NCBI GenBank assembly: GCA_020048985.1
Contig: JAIFLR010000016.1
Coordinates: 1 to 64,000 of the forward strand
Reading direction: 5' to 3'
Source: Halobacteriovorax sp.
GTDB lineage: Bacteria > Bdellovibrionota > Bacteriovoracia > Bacteriovoracales > Bacteriovoracaceae
Length of the DNA stretch: 64,000 nt
Shown here: one piece after another, positions 58,850 through 64,000 of the stretch
Layout of the letters: every line of letters begins with the position of its first letter
Position numbering within the stretch: the first letter of the stretch is position 1
Position numbers and translations under genes: made by a program
Notes under the pieces: generated by a model
The model's database searches: none
The model's input: only the letters and a program-made list of their open reading frames with translations
Told to the model about the DNA's origin: nothing

Positions 58850-59425
58850 TTAGATACCCTCGTTCTTAACTAGGCCAATAATAGGGATTTCTCGATCAAT
58901 CAGTTCATTCGTAATGAACTTCTCTTTATCACCCATACTTTTTGAGCTGCGAACTAATATCGCCCCATCAATTGGAAGAATTGGAAAAATCGTTTTATCT
59001 GCACGCTTTAATGTCTTCATATTAATAAAGACAACATCATAATCCTTGGTCATTTCGTTAAAATGAGACATTTGTGTGCTGACTTTCTCGGCCTCAGGAA
59101 TATTTTTTAGAAATGAGAGGTCATCGCCATGAAGATAATCGAGACCAGCTGTCGTAGTTGGTCGTATAAATTGGGAATTGGCAGCTTCCTGAGACAACCT
59201 TGTTTCAAGCACATCATTTCTTTCTGACTGGCAGTCGTAAATTAAAACTTTCTTCTTATATATTTGAGTCAGAACTGGCGTGCACTCTGAAAGAAAAAGG
59301 GATTTGCCTTCACCGTTGCAATCCGAAGCCACCAATACGTACTTGGCCTCATGAATCCTGAGAGCATAGTCGATATTTTTAGCAAGATTATGCAAATGCT
59401 TTTCTAAAGTCATATCCATGGCCAT
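58850..59425 (-). CDS. CpsD/CapB-like P-loop ATPase of the polysaccharide locus
   Basis: 'KYVLVASDCNGEGKSLFLSECTPVLTQIYKKKVLIYDCQ'; immediately upstream of wzz. ORF opens at 59482. Confidence 0.7.
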   Translation of the reverse strand: MAMDMTLEKHLHNLAKNIDYALRIHEAKYVLVASDCNGEGKSLFLSECTPVLTQIYKKKVLIYDCQSERNDVLETRLSQEAANSQFIRPTTTAGLDYLHGDDLSFLKNIPEAEKVSTQMSHFNEMTKDYDVVFINMKTLKRADKTIFPILPIDGAILVRSSKSMGDKEKFITNELIDREIPIIGLVKNEGI

Positions 59426-59637
59426 CCCCTTAAAGTAATTACAGACTTTAAATACCCCAAGCCTTAACCCGATGCAAAACAATCAGGTATAAGATCACCT
59501 TAAGTCACTGACATTGCGTAATATTTACACAGTTTGCTTTAGCTTTAGTCGGATCGAAATTATGTTCTTGCGTTCAAAGACGCACCGCAAAACACCTCAA
59601 TCTTGACGAGGCTCTTGGGCTATTTCACAATCAAACC

Positions 59638-60414
59638 ATGAGTGACCCAACAAATATTTTTACGAAAGTTCCAGACCTTAACTATGTTGAAGACATGCGG
59701 GAAGTTTCGCCCGAAGCTTTTGATAACATTGTCCAGAATCGACGATCCGTGCGTGCTTACACGGATGAGAAAATCCCTCAAGAGGTTGTTGAAAAAGTTT
59801 TAGACTGGGCCCTCCTTGCTCCCAATTCATCAAATCTTCAGTGCTGGGAATTTTTCTGGGTAAAACATCCAGTTAAAAAAGCACGTTTGATTGAGGCGCT
59901 GTTTAGTCAGCCAGCAGCACGTACTGCTCAAGAACTGATTGTTGCTGTGGCAAAATTAGAAACCTGGAAAAAAAACAGAATTCAAATGCTTGAGACGTTC
60001 GATAAAAGTGGAGAAAAAATTCCAGAATCTGCTCGCGCGTACTATAGCAAGCTTGTTCCTGTGGCCTATACCCTTGGACCACTTGGAATCCTTGGACCCT
60101 TTAAAAGAATATTTATGACTATCGTTGGTTTATTCCGGCCTATTCCTCGAGAGCCAAAATCAAAGGCAGATATTAGAGTTTGGGCACATAAGTCGACTGC
60201 CTTAGCGTGTGAAAATATCATGCTAGGATTCTCGGCTTTTGGATACGACACATGTCCGATGGAAGGATACGACTCGGCCAGAGTCAAAGACATCCTTGAA
60301 CTAGGCGCAGAATCTGAAATCTGCATGGTCATCAGTGCTGGTAAGAGAGCGAAAAATGGAGTCTATGGTCCCAGAATTAGGTTTCCTAAACCACAGTTCG
60401 TCAAAATTCTTTAA
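59638..60414 (+). CDS. Nitroreductase-family protein
   Basis: 'NIVQNRRSVRAYTDEKIPQEVVEKVLDWALLAPNSSNLQCWEFFWV...ENIMLGFSAFGYDTCPMEGYD'. Confidence 0.9.
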   Translation: MSDPTNIFTKVPDLNYVEDMREVSPEAFDNIVQNRRSVRAYTDEKIPQEVVEKVLDWALLAPNSSNLQCWEFFWVKHPVKKARLIEALFSQPAARTAQELIVAVAKLETWKKNRIQMLETFDKSGEKIPESARAYYSKLVPVAYTLGPLGILGPFKRIFMTIVGLFRPIPREPKSKADIRVWAHKSTALACENIMLGFSAFGYDTCPMEGYDSARVKDILELGAESEICMVISAGKRAKNGVYGPRIRFPKPQFVKIL

Positions 60415-60518
60415 AAATAGGCTATTTTCCTAGGTATTAAGTAGGCAATTTTATCCTCCATCAGAGGGGATATATTTGCCCTCGTTAAGAGTATTTTGGT
60501 TGTTGTCATAATCATCTT

Positions 60519-62918
60519 ATGAAGACAATTTTTTTACTCCTGGTAGTAATGTTTCTCGCTATTTCTTGTACTCCAGCGGAGGTACCGCCGGTCGGAACTC
60601 CTCCCACGGACCAAGACCCAAATCCTACTCCGGACCCGACTCCAGATCCTATCCCGGACCCAATCCCGGATCCAACTCCGGACCCAAGTCCCCAGGCCTA
60701 CCTCCCACTCGGAGTTGGCGGTGGTGGGGCGATGAGTGGTGTAGCGATAAGTCCCTATAGCAATATCTGGTTTGTTGGAACTGACATGGGAACACTTTTT
60801 CGCAGTACTGATTTAGGAAAAAGTTGGGATTCGGTTAATCATTTAGAGGCAGTCTTTAACTCTGAATTAACTCGCGCCGTTTCTCCGGGCTTTAGCTCCG
60901 ATGGGACGACAGTTTTCCACGCATCAGCTGGAATAAATCCGAAGCGCAGCTTTGATGGGGGAATTACCTTTTCATCAATCTCCATGGGACTGACTGCTGG
61001 CGAATATATTAAATACTGGCACTCAGATAGTACTGACGCGAATTTAATTTATGCTGGAACTTCGAAAGGTCTTTTAAGAAGTGAAAACAAAGGGACAAGT
61101 TGGTCTCGGGTATCCTCTTTCTCTGAAGAAGCTGTCGGCAGCTTTATCGATGACGCCACCAATACTTTTTATCAGGGAACAACAACTGGTGTCTGGAGTT
61201 CAACTGACGCTGGAAAAAATTTCACAAAAATTTATACACCTTCAGGTGTCCAGATTCGCCAATTCACTGGGGGAAAGGATGCTAATGGTTTAACCCTCGC
61301 CTTCTCTGACAACGACGGAACGAAGGCTTGCTCATGGGTTTATCCTTATCTGGCCGAGTGGGGACAGAGTTCTATTGATGCCACTGTTGCGAGTTGTGGT
61401 TATGTTTGGGTCAACACTTCAGGAACAACCTTTGCCAAGAACTCGCAAGTCGTGGGTGATCATTTAAAGATGGCCGAAAATGATTCTCAAACCATCTATG
61501 TAACAGGTGGAAGAAAATGGATTAGACAGTACGGCACTAAAGTTCATGTGACGAAAAACAAAGGACAGAGTTGGGATTTAAAACTCCATCAGATGAACTG
61601 GGACGTTACTCCGTACCTTGCCTGGCCTCGAGCGAATTTAGAATACTCTGCTGTCGCCTTAGATGTTGGATGGTGGGATGACGGTTATGAAAGCTTCGAA
61701 ATCAATCGTAGAAATTCGAATATCGCAGCAGGCTCAGGTTACTTTTTTATGCACTCTACGATGAATGCCGGAACCAACTGGCTAGCTCCTTTCACAGAAT
61801 ATGCAGATACGGGAACTTCAGCTGCCAAGAAAAAATGGAAGACTCGCGGAATAGAAGTCATCTCAATTTATCGAATGAAATATCATCCAAAGAATTCAAA
61901 TATCTTTTATGCTGCTTCGGCCGACATTGGAGGAATGGTTTCAGAGGATAGTGGCAAGAGCTTCAGAGTTTCCAAAGCTCAATACAATAGTAACTATGAT
62001 TATAGTTTTGATGAAAATGATCAAAATGTCGTGTATGCAGCATCTGGAAACTCTCATGACTGGCCTAATGACTGGCACGCCAATGCGATCACCAATAATG
62101 GGGGAATCTATAAATCCGCCAATAAGGGTATGAGCTGGCAGAGACTGACTCCTGACAATGCACAATTCAATCGTCAATTCCTTTCAGTGGGGTACGACTC
62201 GGTTCACGGTATTATTTATGGAGGATCACACGAAGTTGGGATTGCTCGATCAATAGATCAGGGAAAAACGTGGAGTTATTTCAATGCAGGTCTTCCAACA
62301 GGAAATAAAATTATTCCACAAATTGAAGTCGATCCAAGAAACGGCAACGTCTATGCCCTTTTGACTGGAGATGCTCCTAGTTTCACTAATCAGGCAAAAA
62401 CGGGAATTTATTTTCTAGATGTGGCGAATGCTTCTCAAACCTGGACCCTTCTTAGAGGAACGGTTCATTACCCAACAGATGCTGATGCCGGCTACAAACT
62501 CTGGTATTATCCAACAGCTTTCGCAATTGATTTTGATGCTCCTAATGGCACTGATAATTTATGGCTGGTTGATTACGAAAACAAAGGCAACTGGCTCATG
62601 ACGGGAGTATGGAAAACGACGGATCGTGGTGCCAACTGGCGACGAGTAAAACAATTAACTCATCCTACCGACATCAAAATCGACCCTACGGATCCTAATC
62701 GGGTCTATGCTTCGGGATACTACACCCTGGATGGAAGCTGGGGGAATGGCGGGCAGTACTATTCAACTAACGGCGGAACAACTTGGACCAAAAATACCGA
62801 GCCACCACTACAGCAAAACTCAAGAAGTGTTGTCATTGATCCCGTGGATTCATCGAAATTAATTTATTCCTACTTTGGTGGGGGGATGCTGAGTGGAAGA
62901 AACCCTGCCAGTCTTTAG
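60519..62918 (+). CDS. Lipoprotein with (D-P-x-P) repeat linker and BNR/Asp-box, VPS10/GH74-like beta-propeller
   Basis: Lipobox 'FLAISC'; 'DPNPTPDPTPDPIPDPIPDPTPDPSP'; repeated Asp-box-like motifs 'STDLGKSWDSV', 'SENKGTSWSRV', 'SADIGGMVSEDSGKSF', 'TDRGANWRRV', 'STNGGTTWTK'. Confidence 0.85.
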   Translation: MKTIFLLLVVMFLAISCTPAEVPPVGTPPTDQDPNPTPDPTPDPIPDPIPDPTPDPSPQAYLPLGVGGGGAMSGVAISPYSNIWFVGTDMGTLFRSTDLGKSWDSVNHLEAVFNSELTRAVSPGFSSDGTTVFHASAGINPKRSFDGGITFSSISMGLTAGEYIKYWHSDSTDANLIYAGTSKGLLRSENKGTSWSRVSSFSEEAVGSFIDDATNTFYQGTTTGVWSSTDAGKNFTKIYTPSGVQIRQFTGGKDANGLTLAFSDNDGTKACSWVYPYLAEWGQSSIDATVASCGYVWVNTSGTTFAKNSQVVGDHLKMAENDSQTIYVTGGRKWIRQYGTKVHVTKNKGQSWDLKLHQMNWDVTPYLAWPRANLEYSAVALDVGWWDDGYESFEINRRNSNIAAGSGYFFMHSTMNAGTNWLAPFTEYADTGTSAAKKKWKTRGIEVISIYRMKYHPKNSNIFYAASADIGGMVSEDSGKSFRVSKAQYNSNYDYSFDENDQNVVYAASGNSHDWPNDWHANAITNNGGIYKSANKGMSWQRLTPDNAQFNRQFLSVGYDSVHGIIYGGSHEVGIARSIDQGKTWSYFNAGLPTGNKIIPQIEVDPRNGNVYALLTGDAPSFTNQAKTGIYFLDVANASQTWTLLRGTVHYPTDADAGYKLWYYPTAFAIDFDAPNGTDNLWLVDYENKGNWLMTGVWKTTDRGANWRRVKQLTHPTDIKIDPTDPNRVYASGYYTLDGSWGNGGQYYSTNGGTTWTKNTEPPLQQNSRSVVIDPVDSSKLIYSYFGGGMLSGRNPASL

Positions 62919-63001
62919 TTACAATGGGTTGCAATATCAATTTTACACACTTTATCTATTAGGTACGTGACACCAATTTGTAAAATGCTATAAGCATCGA
63001 C

Positions 63002-64000
63002 ATGTCTAACCGAGCTAAAACTATTCTTCTACTGATCGTAGATACACTTATACTTTTTGTGGCCTTGAGCCTTGTTGCGTTCTCCCGAAAGCCAGACTCA
63101 GACACGGGTCTGTTTCTGTCCCAGCACTATGCCCTATTCGCCTTTATCTTTCCGGTATGGATACTGATCTATTTTATTGAAGGGATTTACACACTCACAA
63201 CTTACAATCCCGCCAACCTCTCCATTTCTCTTTTGAGATCGACCTTTTTATCTGTCTTTGTTTCCTTCATTTTATTTTATTTTATTCCAAGTCATTATTT
63301 TGTCATTACTCCAAAGACCACCCTCATTTTAACCGCAATCATTTCGATCCCCCTACTTCATAGCTGGAGAAAGTTTTTCTTCCTCTACTTTGGTATGGAA
63401 AATCAACAACAGGGAACTCTGCTGATTGGCTCTATCAGCACGCTAGAGTTAGCTGTAGATGAGCTTCTTCGTAAACCTCACTTAGGCTACAGGCTTGTGG
63501 GGACACTGACACCGGAAGAAGCAATCAATTTTGAGCCGCCCAAGGAAACAAAACTAGTAGCAATTGAACGGAATTTAAAAAACTCACCTGAACTCTATAA
63601 AAAATATTTCTCACTTCTAGGGTCTGGGATAGAGGTGATGGATCTCGCCAAATTCACGGAACAAATATCTGGAAAAATCCCACTTCAATCAATTGATGAA
63701 TCTTGGTTCATTGAATATTGTGGTCACATTGAAAGTCGCTCGTACGATTTTTACAAGGCGCTCATTGACCGCCTAGTTGCTATTTTACTTATCATTATTG
63801 TTTTTCCAATTTACCTCATCATCCTCCCTTTGCTCTTAATTGTTCATGGGCGTCCTGTATTTTTTAAGCAGACAAGAACCGGACTCAATAATAAGCCGTT
63901 CACGTTATGGAAACTCCGCTCAATGGTAGTAGATGCAGAAAAAGCAGGCGCTCAATGGGCCAAACCAGGGGATGCCCGGGTCACAACGGTTGGGAAATTT
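63002..64000 (+). CDS. WbaP-like polyprenyl-phosphate sugar phosphotransferase, partial (runs off window)
   Basis: Open frame from ATG 63002 to the window end (333 codons): 'MSNRAKTILLLIVDTLILFVALSLVAFS...' TM segments, then 'DRLVAILLIIIVFPIYLIILPLLLIVHGRPVFFKQTRTGLNNKPFTLWKLRSMVVDAEKAGAQWAKPGDARVTTVGKF'. Absent from the ORF track because it has no stop codon. Confidence 0.93.
   Translation, partial: MSNRAKTILLLIVDTLILFVALSLVAFSRKPDSDTGLFLSQHYALFAFIFPVWILIYFIEGIYTLTTYNPANLSISLLRSTFLSVFVSFILFYFIPSHYFVITPKTTLILTAIISIPLLHSWRKFFFLYFGMENQQQGTLLIGSISTLELAVDELLRKPHLGYRLVGTLTPEEAINFEPPKETKLVAIERNLKNSPELYKKYFSLLGSGIEVMDLAKFTEQISGKIPLQSIDESWFIEYCGHIESRSYDFYKALIDRLVAILLIIIVFPIYLIILPLLLIVHGRPVFFKQTRTGLNNKPFTLWKLRSMVVDAEKAGAQWAKPGDARVTTVGKF

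Noticed and set aside
60566-60760. Collagen-like 'SGPDSRSYPGPNPGSNSGP' ORF
   Set aside because: Out-of-frame reading of the DPxP repeat linker in the lipoprotein gene.

Overview
64 kb chromosomal window from a low/moderate-GC Gram-negative bacterium. The gene content looks Bdellovibrionota/Bacteriovorax-like, but that is an inference and was not tested. (1) 1-8 kb is an accessory-looking stretch: a BspA/DUF285-repeat lipoprotein, an XRE regulator, small secreted proteins, a LysR regulator, RhuM and a lipoprotein pair. It also holds a previously unlabelled ~125-135 bp intergenic element present twice (3261-3386 and 4891-5024). (2) 8-28 kb is mostly housekeeping: initiator tRNA-fMet, a DUF155/RMND1-like protein, rluB, scpB, scpA, an M50 protease, NUDIX, a DegT aminotransferase, flagellin, trmB, dnaG, rpoD, a SWIM-SNF2 helicase and a DUF218 protein. 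(3) 28-51 kb is the standout: a minus-strand locus with two tandem TolC-like proteins, a transglutaminase-elicitor-like protein and a large secreted GH123/DUF4091-like protein. The last of these is translationally coupled to an NRPS, which follows a hybrid NRPS-PKS with an internal aminotransferase domain, a Sfp-type PPTase and a Wza-like export lipoprotein. The assembly line reads A-PCP-KS-AT-ACP-AMT | C-PCP-C-A-PCP-TE. Manual specificity codes suggest Pro for the first A domain and Gly for the second, and the first C-PCP unit has no A domain. (4) 51-64 kb is an exopolysaccharide locus: GT4 x3, GT2, methyltransferase, O-antigen-ligase-like protein, Wzz, a CpsD-like ATPase, a BNR/GH74-like lipoprotein and a WbaP-like phosphoglycosyltransferase running off the window end. 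The best candidates for undescribed biology are the NRPS-PKS operon joined to polysaccharide export, the duplicated intergenic element, and a mini-ORF/hairpin leader in front of flagellin. All family calls come from reading motifs; no database search was run.
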